64,000 bases of DNA, from contig NZ_WSRW01000002.1 of NCBI RefSeq assembly GCF_009770985.1, positions 1,054,001 through 1,118,000 of the forward strand. The letters run 5' to 3'. The translations under genes were made by a program, and so were the position numbers. Shown here piece by piece: positions 42,812 through 51,647 of the stretch. Below the pieces are notes generated by a model. It was given only the letters and a program-made list of their open reading frames with translations. It made no database searches and was not told the DNA's origin. The stretch comes from Mucilaginibacter lacusdianchii. Its GTDB lineage: Bacteria > Bacteroidota > Bacteroidia > Sphingobacteriales > Sphingobacteriaceae. The stretch's first letter is position 1. Each line of letters begins with the position of its first letter.

Positions 42812-45100
42812 TTAATGCTTATTGGCAGAGGTTAGCGAAAAAGGTTTATCCTCATCGGCTGTACCGCGTTGCATGGCGGGCTTATCGCCCATAATAAGCT
42901 GCAGCTTTCCACCATTTGTGATATCAGCATGGGTAAGCCAGTTATGATTATAAGGTTTGCCGTTTAAACTCGCCGACTGGATATAAACGTTTTGATCGCT
43001 GTTACCGATGGCTTCAATCACAAACTTTTTCCCATTTTCCATTGTCAGCGTAACTTTTGGAAATATAGGGCTACCTATTACGTACTGATCTGTACCAGGG
43101 CAAACGCTGTAAATACCGAGCGCGCTTAGTACGTACCAAGACGACATTTGGCCTTGATCTTCATCTCCGGGAAAACCATTCTCCGTTGCGTTATATAATT
43201 TTTTCAATACCTCGCGCACATGCCACTGCGCTTTCCAGGGCTGGCGGGCATAGTTGTACAGATAAATCATGTGCTGGATAGGCTGATTACCATGTGCATA
43301 CTGGCCCATACCGGCTATTTCCATTTCTTTCATTTCGTGAATTACCTGATGATATTCCCCTACCCGAATGGTTGGTGGCTGAGAAAAAACAGAATCTAAC
43401 TTAGTAACAAATCTTTCTTCTCCGCCCATTAGCCCAATCAGGCCCTGCACATCATGAAACACCGACCATTGCCAGTGCCAGGCATTGCCTTCGGTGTATG
43501 GGCCGCCCCAAGCCAGCGGATCAAAATCGGCAACCCAGTTTCCGTCGGCGCCACGGCCGCGCATAAACCCGGTGGTTGGGTCGTAAACATTTTTATAGTT
43601 ATACATCTGCCGTGCAAATGCTTCTTGATAAAATGGCTGATTGGTTTGTTTTGCTAATTGGTAGCCACAAAAATCATCATAAGCATATTCCAAAGTTTGT
43701 GCAGTAGAGCCCTGCGACTCGGGGTAAGGCACATAACCCATCTGGTAATAGCTTTTCCACCCGGCACGCCCGTTGGCACCACCCCACGGCCCTTTGTTGG
43801 TGGCTTCGTGGTAGTAGGCCGCCAGTGCCTGTGCAGGATCAAAGGTGCGGATTCCTTTCACCCAGGCATCAGTCAATAAGGATATTGCATGGTTACCCAG
43901 CATTCCCCCCGTTTCGGCCGGGAACGACCAAGCCGGCAACCAGCCGCATTGCTGCTGTGCATCCAGCAAGGCCTGCATATAGCGACCTTCCATTTTGGGA
44001 TGCAATAGGGTATTGAGTGGAAATTGCGCGCGGAAGGTGTCCCAAAACCCATTGTCGGTATACATATACCCATCGTGCACCTTACCATCGTACGGGCTGT
44101 AGTAATAAGGTTTACCTTGCTTGTTGTATTCAAAAAACTGGTGCGAAAATAAATTTGCACGAAACAGGCAGGAATAAAACGTTGCTTTTTGTTCTGCTGA
44201 GCCGCCGTCTACCAAAACGCGCGAAAACAAATTGTTCCATACCTTGGCTGCTGCTTGTTTAGTATCTTCTAGCCGATAAAAGCGGCCCAATTCCTGATTC
44301 AATGTAAGCGCCGCTTGCTCTTCGCTGATGTATGAGGATGCTACTTTTACCTGAACACCTACACCCGGCTTAAACTGCAGGTATGCACCAATATTATCGC
44401 CGGTTTCTTGTTGGGCAGAGGCGGTAATCTTTTCACCTTTGTTCCGCCAAGTACCATAACCGGTAAGCGGCTGGTCAAAAGTTAGTACAAAGAAGTTTTT
44501 AAAGCCTTTGGGCGCCCAACGGCAATTGGTTACAAAGCCCGTAACCGTGCGCTTATCGGGATGAATTTCTACATGGCTTAGCTGCGTATAGCCATCCACT
44601 AATAAGTAACTGTTTTTTTGTTTTGGATAGGTAAAACGAAAATGTGCGCCACGCTCGGTGGGAGACATTTCGGCATTGATTTGATTTTCAAAGCGCACTT
44701 GGTAATAATGCGGTTTGGCTATTTCATTATGGTGACTAAACTTTGCAGCACGCTCCTTTTCTTTAATCTTTAGCTGCCCGGAAACCGGCATGAGCGAAAA
44801 TACCGCATAATCATTAACCCAAGGGCTGCATTGATGGCTTTGCTGAAAACCACGAATAGAATCTTTAGCGTACTGGTACTTCCACCCCTCGCCGTTAACA
44901 CCGGTTTGCGGAGCCCAGCTGTTCATCCCAAAAGGCAACGCCACCAACGGATAAGTATTACCGCGGGATAATGCAAAATCGGAGTTAGTTCCCTGCAGGG
45001 TGTTTACATAATGTACCAGATCATTTTTTTGTGCGCATACCACATTACCCAGCAAAACAAAAAACAAAATCACATAAAACAGATTCAGCTGGCACCGCAT
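42812..45100 (-). CDS. GH92 exo-alpha-mannosidase (copy 3), divergent subtype
   Basis: The protein has 762 residues and a signal ending NVVCAQ. It starts YVNTLQGTNSDFALSRGNTYPLVALPFGMNSW, the variant entry of one GH92 subgroup (TYPLVALPFGMN instead of TFPGATxPFGMV). Catalytic-half motifs are DNGFWDTFRAQFPLNTLL, QYAHGNQPIQHMIYLYN and FPGDEDQGQMSSWYVLSALGIYSVCPG. Of the four copies only this one has Asp-Glu-Asp here; the others read NED or NDD. That and the NQPIQH loop predict a different linkage specificity from its neighbours. It is first in the GH92-GH92-GH130 operon and has a strong promoter/operator upstream. Confidence 0.91.
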   Translation of the reverse strand: MRCQLNLFYVILFFVLLGNVVCAQKNDLVHYVNTLQGTNSDFALSRGNTYPLVALPFGMNSWAPQTGVNGEGWKYQYAKDSIRGFQQSHQCSPWVNDYAVFSLMPVSGQLKIKEKERAAKFSHHNEIAKPHYYQVRFENQINAEMSPTERGAHFRFTYPKQKNSYLLVDGYTQLSHVEIHPDKRTVTGFVTNCRWAPKGFKNFFVLTFDQPLTGYGTWRNKGEKITASAQQETGDNIGAYLQFKPGVGVQVKVASSYISEEQAALTLNQELGRFYRLEDTKQAAAKVWNNLFSRVLVDGGSAEQKATFYSCLFRANLFSHQFFEYNKQGKPYYYSPYDGKVHDGYMYTDNGFWDTFRAQFPLNTLLHPKMEGRYMQALLDAQQQCGWLPAWSFPAETGGMLGNHAISLLTDAWVKGIRTFDPAQALAAYYHEATNKGPWGGANGRAGWKSYYQMGYVPYPESQGSTAQTLEYAYDDFCGYQLAKQTNQPFYQEAFARQMYNYKNVYDPTTGFMRGRGADGNWVADFDPLAWGGPYTEGNAWHWQWSVFHDVQGLIGLMGGEERFVTKLDSVFSQPPTIRVGEYHQVIHEMKEMEIAGMGQYAHGNQPIQHMIYLYNYARQPWKAQWHVREVLKKLYNATENGFPGDEDQGQMSSWYVLSALGIYSVCPGTDQYVIGSPIFPKVTLTMENGKKFVIEAIGNSDQNVYIQSASLNGKPYNHNWLTHADITNGGKLQLIMGDKPAMQRGTADEDKPFSLTSANKH

Positions 45101-45151
45101 ATTACGCTAAATTAAATTTAAGGAGTACAGAAGACACTCAGGTTTATATTG

Positions 45152-45181
45152 CAAAAATAAAAATTAAACCGGTTTAGCAAA
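45152..45181 (-). promoter_or_regulatory. Promoter with embedded LacI-type operator, GH92-GH92-GH130 operon
   Basis: On the minus strand TTTG (45178-45181) is followed by an 18-base spacer containing CTAAACCGGTTTA and by a perfect TATTTTTG (45152-45159), matching TAnnTTTG. The exact 16-mer AAACCGGTTTAGCAAA lies at 45166-45181. The GH92 start codon is 52 bases downstream of the -7 element. Confidence 0.76.
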
Positions 45182-45267
45182 ATATATATTGCTTTATTTA
45201 ATCCGGCTTTAAACATATCTATTTATACAATTAAAGCACTATGAAACCCTTATAAGTAAACCACTAT

Positions 45268-47625
45268 TTATAAACTTAACGCATTCTCGCCTGCATGCAG
45301 CACATATTGCTTTGCTTTCCATACAAATATGCCCGTAGTTTTTTCCGGCAGGTGGATATTGATGTTCCAATTGCTGTTATTTAATGCGTAATTAACAGCA
45401 ACCTTACCTTTTGGATGAGGCATTTCGCCGCTGATTGCTTTTATTTTACCTAAGTGAGGTTCTATCCTAATTTTGCTAAAGCCTGGGGCATAACTATCTA
45501 TCCCCAACACAGTTCTGAAAAATTCGATATTAGGACTTGCACCCCAGGCGTGGCAATCAGACCGGGAAGTATTGACGTCAGAATATTCGGCCCAGGTTGT
45601 TAATCCCATGGCTATATTTTCACGATAAATGTCCAGCCAGTTCATGTAATCGTTACCCAAGCCGGCTTTAACCAATGCCTGATTCAGGTAGTATTTAAAA
45701 TAAACCGAGCATTGCGTTAAGTTTTTATCATTCAGCAAGCTTTTGGCCACAGCCGGCATATCAGCAGCGCTTACCATACCCGTAAGTATGGCCAACGAAT
45801 TAGCATGCTGTGAATAGCCTGTTTTTTCTTTTGTATCGGCATACAATTTTTTAGCTGCATCCCAGTATTTACGCTGTATGGTAGCCTTTAGCTGTGCGGC
45901 TTTTGCTCTATACAAACTGGCATACTCCTGCAAACCAACGCTGGCTTCCATTGCTGCCGCCCACTGGTAGGCCCATAGCAGTTGCAGATCATAAATTGCT
46001 GCACTGCCGTCTTTGCCTTTTACATCGCCGGCCATATTGCCAGACCAGTCTACAAACGCCCAGTACGGGGTATCTTTTAATGAACCGTCTGCCTGCTGAT
46101 ACTTGCTGAAAAAGTCCAGCACGCCTCTTATGCCATGCAGCTTATCTATAATAAAATTATTATCGCCCCGATACATCCAGTAGTCGTGCACCATACCAAT
46201 GTACCATAAAGAAAACGGTGATATAATTTGGGTACCCTTGGTAGGATAGCAACTTTTAGTAATACCTTCGGCCAGGCGCGAATGATCTATTTGGGTGATG
46301 GCATTTCGTGCCAGCAGGTCGTCGCTGGTATTGTAATAAGATACCATGGCTTGTATGCGTGTATCGCCGATGTATTGCAACTGCTCGTAATATGGGCAAT
46401 CGGTATACGTTTCCCAGGCATTAAGCCTTGCGGTGCGCCAGCCAATATCCAGCATTTGCTTTATTTCGGTATTATCAGTGTTAATCACCGCCGTGCGTTT
46501 AAAAGGATAACCGGTAAAAGTGCCATACAGGTCGTCAATAACCAGCGGATCATTTTTAGTTTGCACAATCAATTTCAGGTAACGATAAGTTCGAAAATTT
46601 AATGTGGTGAAGGATTGTCCTTTACTTCCGTCCCCAATCAGGCTGTCTATTCGTCCAACAAACTCTTTATCCTCAACATCGTTCCGGTTACCTTTTATAA
46701 CGCCTTTGCTTCCTTTCTTGTAAAGCGATTCGGCGTAGCCAAGGGATATACCGGCATTTTTACCCCCGCTAAAGTTTAGTGTAACATAAGCATTCGTTTC
46801 AAAAGTTTGATCGAGCAATATGGTAGCCATAGTGTGAGCCGGGATAATGACTGATGCTTTTTGTGCAGGAAAAGCAGACGGCACATCTATACCAACCGCA
46901 CTACGCAATTTAAGAAGACGCTGATACGTCATTTCTCTAGCTGGCAATGTTGAAGGCACCAGCGCCCAGTCAATCCCCCAAGCTGTTCCCTTAAGCCTCC
47001 CGTCGAGCAGTGTGGTAGCTTTGGGCCATTTACTATCGTCATAACCATTAGCAGTCCAATCACCTTTAATAGTCTGATTCATGTTTACCATTTCGCCTTT
47101 GGTAGCAGCAAAGAAATACCCAGGAACGGGTTGATGACCTTCGTCGCGTATACATTTCCAGGTAGTATTGGTATTTAAGATTTCTTCTTTTTCTGAACCG
47201 CCTTGCAAAATAAATCCAGTACGAAAGCTTATTTGTGCTTCCGGACGATATTCGGCCTCATTCCAAACAAGCGCAGCTATGGTGTTTTTTCCGGCAGAAA
47301 GGTATGGGGCAAGATCAACCGTTTCGTAGTTCCAATAATAAGTATCGCCCCGTGCAGGTCCTAATGATACCAGTGTACCATTGATATATAGTTTGTACCG
47401 GTTATCGGCCGAAACATGAACCATAAAAACTGAAGGTTTGGCGACCAAATCAATGTTTTTGCGGAAGTAGAAAACACCGTAACTGTTTCCGTTGTCGCCA
47501 GGTGCAGCAATCCATTGCGAATTCCATTGCCTTTGCAGGGGTTTAGAAATTGCACTTTGAGCACATGCATGTTTAACCGGACCTAAACCACAAAGGCATA
47601 GCAGCAGTACATAAAAAAATCTCAT
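45268..47625 (-). CDS. GH78-like alpha-L-rhamnosidase family protein
   Basis: The start is set at ATG 47625 (MRFFYVLL...) because it opens a signal peptide (ending HACAQ) and because the upstream extension would run into the operator at 47662. The protein has about 785 residues: beta domains (SKWIA-like WNSQWIAAPG, FYFRKNIDL, ADNRYKLYINGTLVSLGPARGD), then an (alpha/alpha)6 barrel with AWETYTDCPYYEQLQYIGDTRIQ, which in GH78 contains the catalytic acidic residues, and a closing beta domain. Family members release terminal rhamnose. In a mannoside locus it may remove a rhamnosyl or other cap; substrate is inferred. It is a single-gene unit with its own operator. Confidence 0.83.
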   Translation of the reverse strand: MRFFYVLLLCLCGLGPVKHACAQSAISKPLQRQWNSQWIAAPGDNGNSYGVFYFRKNIDLVAKPSVFMVHVSADNRYKLYINGTLVSLGPARGDTYYWNYETVDLAPYLSAGKNTIAALVWNEAEYRPEAQISFRTGFILQGGSEKEEILNTNTTWKCIRDEGHQPVPGYFFAATKGEMVNMNQTIKGDWTANGYDDSKWPKATTLLDGRLKGTAWGIDWALVPSTLPAREMTYQRLLKLRSAVGIDVPSAFPAQKASVIIPAHTMATILLDQTFETNAYVTLNFSGGKNAGISLGYAESLYKKGSKGVIKGNRNDVEDKEFVGRIDSLIGDGSKGQSFTTLNFRTYRYLKLIVQTKNDPLVIDDLYGTFTGYPFKRTAVINTDNTEIKQMLDIGWRTARLNAWETYTDCPYYEQLQYIGDTRIQAMVSYYNTSDDLLARNAITQIDHSRLAEGITKSCYPTKGTQIISPFSLWYIGMVHDYWMYRGDNNFIIDKLHGIRGVLDFFSKYQQADGSLKDTPYWAFVDWSGNMAGDVKGKDGSAAIYDLQLLWAYQWAAAMEASVGLQEYASLYRAKAAQLKATIQRKYWDAAKKLYADTKEKTGYSQHANSLAILTGMVSAADMPAVAKSLLNDKNLTQCSVYFKYYLNQALVKAGLGNDYMNWLDIYRENIAMGLTTWAEYSDVNTSRSDCHAWGASPNIEFFRTVLGIDSYAPGFSKIRIEPHLGKIKAISGEMPHPKGKVAVNYALNNSNWNINIHLPEKTTGIFVWKAKQYVLHAGENALSL

Positions 47626-47661
47626 CAGGTTATAATTACGGAGCGAAAGATAGTAAATAAT

Positions 47662-47677
47662 AAACCGGTTTAGCAAA
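47662..47677. promoter_or_regulatory. LacI-type operator upstream of the GH78-like gene
   Basis: This is the fourth exact copy of AAACCGGTTTAGCAAA, here inside the perfect palindrome TAAACCGGTTTA (47661-47672). It starts 37 bases upstream of the chosen ATG. On the minus strand TTTG (47674-47677) could serve as the -33 element; the -7 element is less clear (TATCTTTC, longer spacing). Confidence 0.7.
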
Positions 47678-47925
47678 CGGATTTTATATTTCTTGAATGA
47701 GTTTAGTTTTTATCATATTACTACTCGCTACTTGATAACAAATTTTATAAAACCCCACTCCAAGCAAGGAAACAAGATGAAATATCCAATGGAAATTATT
47801 AACGACTTAGATGAAACGATAAATAACGCTACGCAAATAGTGCTATATTTATGTTTAACCAGATTTGTGTCAATACAGCCTTTTAATAGTCGCATTTGCC
47901 CCTACTCAACATTTCTCCTGTCTGC

Positions 47926-47933
47926 TAACTTTG
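47926..47933 (+). promoter_or_regulatory. Putative -7 promoter element of the SRPBCC gene
   Basis: TAACTTTG is a full match to the Bacteroidota TAnnTTTG element and lies 30 bases before the ATG at 47964. A TTTG at the expected -33 distance is not present, so the call is tentative. Confidence 0.4.
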
Positions 47934-47963
47934 AAACATCAATCCCAATAAATTAAAATTAAT

Positions 47964-48385
47964 ATGGAAACACCCGACCTAACACCTATCGTTGTTGAAA
48001 CCACTGTAAATGTTGCGTTAGAAAAAGCGTGGAAAGTATTTAACGAGCCTGAGCATATTAAACAATGGGCGTTTGCCTCAGACGACTGGCATGCCCCCAT
48101 GCCGAAAATGATTTGCGGGTTGGGGGTAAAATAAAAACCACCATGGCCGCCAAAGACGGGAGCTTCAGCTTTGATTTTGAAGGCACTTATACCAAAGTAG
48201 AACCCAACCGTTTGCTTGAATACATACTTGGCGATGGAAGAAAAGTAAACGTGCTCTTTGAAGCAACAGGCAATACCACCAAAGTTGTTGAAACTTTTGA
48301 TCCTGAAAGTACCCATCCCCGCGAAATGCAGCAAGGCGGCTGGCAGGCCATTCTTAACAACTATAAAAAACAGGCAGAAGCATAA
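47964..48385 (+). pseudogene. SRPBCC/AHSA1-family protein gene, frameshifted
   Basis: From ATG 47964 the frame encodes METPDLTPIVVETTVNVALEKAWKVF...ASDDWHAP and then stops early at an out-of-frame TAA. The next frame continues with HAENDLRVGGKIKTTMAAKDGS, FDFEGTYTKVEPNRLLEYILGDGRKV, KVVETFDPE and GWQAILNNYKKQAEA, the normal rest of the family. Adding one base in the C run at 48094-48098 restores a single 140-residue protein, the expected size for this START-like hydrophobic-ligand fold (Aha1/SRPBCC, often annotated as an activator of Hsp90 ATPase homologue). Either the gene is recently inactivated or the base is missing through a sequencing error; both are consistent with a homopolymer. Confidence 0.82.
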
Positions 48386-48392
48386 CGTAACG

Positions 48393-48436
48393 ACGAGTAT
48401 AGCCTTAAGTTGATTTGAGGTTATACTCGTTTTTTT
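48393..48436 (+). terminator. Rho-independent terminator after the SRPBCC gene
   Basis: ACGAGTATA (48393-48401) pairs with TATACTCGT around 48422-48430, with a further CCT/AGG pairing inside. It is followed immediately by a run of seven T. It begins 8 bases after the stop codon. Confidence 0.8.
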
Positions 48437-48518
48437 GCATATAAATCAAAAAGGTATTGGCGTTGGTGGAAGCATAACGTTAAATAGGTGTTCTTAAAAC
48501 CTATGTTTTAAGCAACAA

Positions 48519-49736
48519 TCACTGTTGAAAAGCGCTTGTATACTTATGATATTTTAATACCTGATCTTTTACAATTTGCGGCGTCAAGCTGTGAAGGAAT
48601 TTTATCAGTTCCGGAAGAAAACTTTCAAAAGTAGGATACATAGTCCTGTTGACTTCATACCGGGCTACTTGTTTTTCTAACAAGGGAAGCAACACGCAAT
48701 GATATTCGCCGATGTGGAGTTTTCGCAAACGATCTGCTTCTTTGGTGTTGTTTAAAGACATGGCTATTCGTATCTCACCCAGCCTAACCAGATGCTCAGT
48801 TACGCATACATACCAGTCTCTGATGCCCAAGGGTGCCAGTGTATCACTCAGTTCTTTTACAAATAAACCGGAATCCGCTCTAATTTGCTGTGCATACTTT
48901 TCAAGCAATGGATTAACAAAAGAATGGGAAATTTCATGAATCGTAATAAATTGCGTTACACTGGAATTGTCAAAGCCGTATTGCCGGTACAAAGGCAAAC
49001 TACCTTGAAGCTTCAACATTTTGCTGGAACTAATTACCATGGAGGGAATTTGACCGTGCGGCGATGAAATATTCGGGCCAAAGCCTCTATAACTATCCTC
49101 GCCCGGAGTTATGGGCATGGCAGGTGATATGTATAGTTCATATCGAGGAAACTTTTTGCCATACCATTCTTCAATGGCCGGGTAAGCAGCTTTGTCAATA
49201 TCTTTAGCAATTTCTGCAAGAGCACCTTTATAGAAGGAACTATTTTCATTCAAGAAGCTACCGACATCCGCCTTAACGTAAAACTGTATTAAGCTGTCTG
49301 TTAACTCAGTTAATAACATAGTCAGCTTATCCGTAGCTACAGGCTTGTCAGATGTACTCCCTTCATTAATAAATCGTTGTCCTTTTGCCGGGAACGCATT
49401 TTGATTTAATAAATGAGTCAGTATCGGCCCATTATCGTAAAGCGTATCTCTAATTTGTTTGAGTATTTCAGCTGTTCTTATAATGATTGGATCATTTTCA
49501 AAACGTTTAAAGTGTTTGAAACCATAGTACACGATGGGCTGATGTGAGTAATCGGTACCTTTTATGTCGAAAACATAATTACTTATATGTTCAACGGCTA
49601 ACTTTTCTGCAAAAAAATATGTTTCTACATTCGGGCTAACGCCAACAGTAGCATTTTCAGCTAAACGTACTTTGTACTGTGCAAATGCATTCAAAACAAA
49701 CAGGAAAAGAAAGACAAACAGGTAGATTTTTTTCAT
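48519..49736 (-). CDS. Secreted HExxH protein, DUF4932-like putative metalloprotease
   Basis: The ATG at 49736 (MKKIYLFVFLFLFV...) gives a clean signal peptide ending AFAQ; an upstream in-frame start would add 24 residues. The mature protein, about 385 residues, is mostly helical. It contains FITIHEISHSFVNPLLEKY, an HExxH zinc-type motif, with a downstream Glu in VTEHLVRLGEIRIA that could be the third ligand. This pattern matches proteins annotated DUF4932 (name from memory). A peptidase is likely but unproven. It is monocistronic, with a terminator-containing gap on its 3' side, and has no evident link to the mannoside locus. Confidence 0.65.
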   Translation of the reverse strand: MKKIYLFVFLFLFVLNAFAQYKVRLAENATVGVSPNVETYFFAEKLAVEHISNYVFDIKGTDYSHQPIVYYGFKHFKRFENDPIIIRTAEILKQIRDTLYDNGPILTHLLNQNAFPAKGQRFINEGSTSDKPVATDKLTMLLTELTDSLIQFYVKADVGSFLNENSSFYKGALAEIAKDIDKAAYPAIEEWYGKKFPRYELYISPAMPITPGEDSYRGFGPNISSPHGQIPSMVISSSKMLKLQGSLPLYRQYGFDNSSVTQFITIHEISHSFVNPLLEKYAQQIRADSGLFVKELSDTLAPLGIRDWYVCVTEHLVRLGEIRIAMSLNNTKEADRLRKLHIGEYHCVLLPLLEKQVARYEVNRTMYPTFESFLPELIKFLHSLTPQIVKDQVLKYHKYTSAFQQ

Positions 49737-50046
49737 TGCTAACAATCTAGTGAATAAGCATCTTTTACCGAAGACGCACACTTGAACAGAAACGTGACAA
49801 GGTTTCATTCATTTTCAAGTAGTTAATTTGTAAAGCACTACAAAATAGCATATTCCAGCATCCAGTAAGCCAATCTTTTTATGAAGTATTCAGTGGGCTG
49901 ACATCTTAATAAAAATAAAAATTCGATTAAGCATTTGCACATCTGCTTAAACCATGGATTGTAATCTTTACTTCAATGATAAGGCAATTGAGCTTATTAC
50001 AATAATTAGTTTAATCGTGATAGTTTACATGATTGCAAAACAAGGC
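49737..50046. other. Intergenic region without recognised features
   Basis: About 310 AT-rich bases lie between the start of the HExxH protein gene and the end of the adhesin-like gene. I see no convincing ORF, operator, RNA or terminator; it should hold the promoter of the HExxH gene. Confidence 0.5.
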
Positions 50047-50859
50047 TTAGATTTCTTCTTTCAGCAAAATATTACCATACTCGGTTGTAATGAAAACCTG
50101 AGCGCCACCCCGATCTGCCGCTAACATAACACTGCCCTTTCCTGTATTTGACCGTGTAAATTGATCAGGGGGCAGGTTTGAATATATCCGATTATGCGGT
50201 GCGTTTAAGTTAAGGGATGCTTTTAATTTTCGCGGAACGTAAAAAACAACATCCGCGTTAAATGCGCCGATAAAAAAAAGAGGCTTGCCTTCTTGGGCAT
50301 TGCGCCACTGAACATGTCTGACCGTGATTGTTTGCTTAAGGTTTATGCCCATTGTATTTAGTGATACGGGACCAGTTATATCGCTGATGACAACCGAAGG
50401 AACGTTAGCTGATATCATAAGCTCACCTGTCAGGCTTGTAAGGGATAATACGGATTGAGGGAGGTGGGAGACGAACTGCAACGAGAAATGTGTTTTTTCA
50501 GGCACTTGTATCGTGATATGATTGTCGTTTGTAGGCTGTAAAATCAGTTCTATAAATTCGTTTGTTTCGCGGCTTCTCGGGCTAAATTCAGTTGACTCTG
50601 TTTTATTTACCGGCACGGCCAGGGCAGAAATGTCTGTATAACCATCTGGCAGTTTAACAACAGTATCCACTTTTCCTGTTATCGTCAAATCGCTTCCTTT
50701 ATATCCTCTTACATCAACGGATGCATCCTGAAGGATGATGATTTTTAACAACTTCTGTTCTTTGCCTTTTAAAGAGACCCGGATTGGGGAAGAAGCGTTT
50801 ACCACAAAAGTTTCAAGACAAACGCAGGCCAGCAGCAGTACAATACGAAGTGTTTTCAT
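50047..50859 (-). CDS. Exported adhesin-like beta-helix protein (DUF4097-like), copy 1
   Basis: A signal peptide (ending FVVNASS) is followed by about 245 residues of short beta-strand repeats (LLKIIILQDASVDVRGYKGSDLTITG, HITIQVPEKTHFSLQF, LTGELMISANVPSVVISDITGPVSLNTMG, YGNILLKEEI), the pattern of DUF4097/putative auto-transporter adhesin-like proteins. It is similar in plan to the next gene upstream, both ending in Y/TGNI-L---E and sharing VP--LKA--- and RIYSNL/RVYSKL. It is the last gene of the ECF sigma operon, 10 bases after its paralogue. The function is unknown; an envelope-located readout of the sigma/anti-sigma pair is inferred. Confidence 0.6.
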   Translation of the reverse strand: MKTLRIVLLLACVCLETFVVNASSPIRVSLKGKEQKLLKIIILQDASVDVRGYKGSDLTITGKVDTVVKLPDGYTDISALAVPVNKTESTEFSPRSRETNEFIELILQPTNDNHITIQVPEKTHFSLQFVSHLPQSVLSLTSLTGELMISANVPSVVISDITGPVSLNTMGINLKQTITVRHVQWRNAQEGKPLFFIGAFNADVVFYVPRKLKASLNLNAPHNRIYSNLPPDQFTRSNTGKGSVMLAADRGGAQVFITTEYGNILLKEEI

Positions 50860-50869
50860 GATTTTAGGA

Positions 50870-51640
50870 TTAATTCTTTTCCTGATTCAAATAGATGTTT
50901 CCTGTAGTGCTTGTAACTGAAATTCCTATCCCCCCGTCGTTCAAAAGCAGGCCCGGCCCGAAACGCAGTTTTGAATATACCCTGCCCTTACCATTTGATA
51001 AAGAGAAGTAAGCTTTTAAGCTATCAGGCACAGATAGTTCGATATTGGAAGAAGCTGAGCGAACCATATAAGGATGATCGTACAACGACCATTTCGCAGT
51101 ATTGCTCCATGAGATATATTTAAGACTTACTTTACCATAATCGTTAGATATCCAGAAAGGTCCGGTTAATCTTTCAACTTCCAAACGACAGAAATAAGCA
51201 GCTATCTGAACAGGCCCTGCATAATTTCTTACCTGAATTAATCCGTCGGGTAATGTTGTTTTAAATTCGAAAGCAAGCAGCGGCATATGGTTAGGAACTT
51301 GGATTTTAATTGACCGGCAATTCGTATTGATACGAATCTCGTTAAATAGAAAACCGTTAACACCAGTTCTAAGCTGACTTTGATACTTAATTGAACTATC
51401 CCCGCTGCTGCTATTGTCTGCCAGTAAAGGGTATTTCAATAATGTATCTGCTAAAGACTGTTGAGGGCTTACCAAGATATCGTTTCCGTCATACCCTTCC
51501 GACACAATGAACGGCGCATCTGAATACAGAACAACTTTATCCAATTTAGGTAGTTGAATCCTTACTGTCTGCTGTGTATTTTGTCCGTATGCGCGGTATA
51601 TTATTAACGGAAGCAGGATAAACCAGGTAATTAGTTTCAT
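50870..51640 (-). CDS. Exported adhesin-like beta-helix protein (DUF4097-like), copy 2
   Basis: The 256-residue protein has a signal peptide (LIIYRAYGQ) and beta-repeat body: QLPKLDKVVLYSDAPFIVSEGYDGNDILVS, RSIKIQVPNHMPLLAFEF, LIQVRNYAGPVQIAAYFCRLEVERLTGPFWI, and TGNIYLNQE at the end. It is a clear relative of the downstream gene. It starts 7 bases after the HEAT-repeat anti-sigma-like gene, so all four genes are probably one transcript. No catalytic motif is seen. Confidence 0.6.
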   Translation of the reverse strand: MKLITWFILLPLIIYRAYGQNTQQTVRIQLPKLDKVVLYSDAPFIVSEGYDGNDILVSPQQSLADTLLKYPLLADNSSSGDSSIKYQSQLRTGVNGFLFNEIRINTNCRSIKIQVPNHMPLLAFEFKTTLPDGLIQVRNYAGPVQIAAYFCRLEVERLTGPFWISNDYGKVSLKYISWSNTAKWSLYDHPYMVRSASSNIELSVPDSLKAYFSLSNGKGRVYSKLRFGPGLLLNDGGIGISVTSTTGNIYLNQEKN

Positions 51641-51647
51641 GATTTGT

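Larger units (their letters stand above)
47626..47963. other. Divergent intergenic region
   Basis: This 338-base AT-rich region separates the GH78-like gene (minus) from the frameshifted SRPBCC gene (plus). It holds the operator at 47662-47677 and, nearer the other gene, the -7-like TAACTTTG at 47926-47933. An 87-codon plus-strand frame at 47693-47956 looks accidental, with no homology I recognise. Confidence 0.5.

Noticed and set aside
9452..47677. The locus as a complete alpha-mannan (yeast-type) degradation system
   Set aside because: No GH76 endo-mannanase or GH18/GH85 endo-glycosidase is seen, so only exo-type mannoside trimming can be supported within this window.
47693..47956. 87-codon plus-strand frame before the SRPBCC gene
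   Set aside because: No recognisable protein features, overlaps a promoter region and the operator flank, and has a biased low-information sequence.
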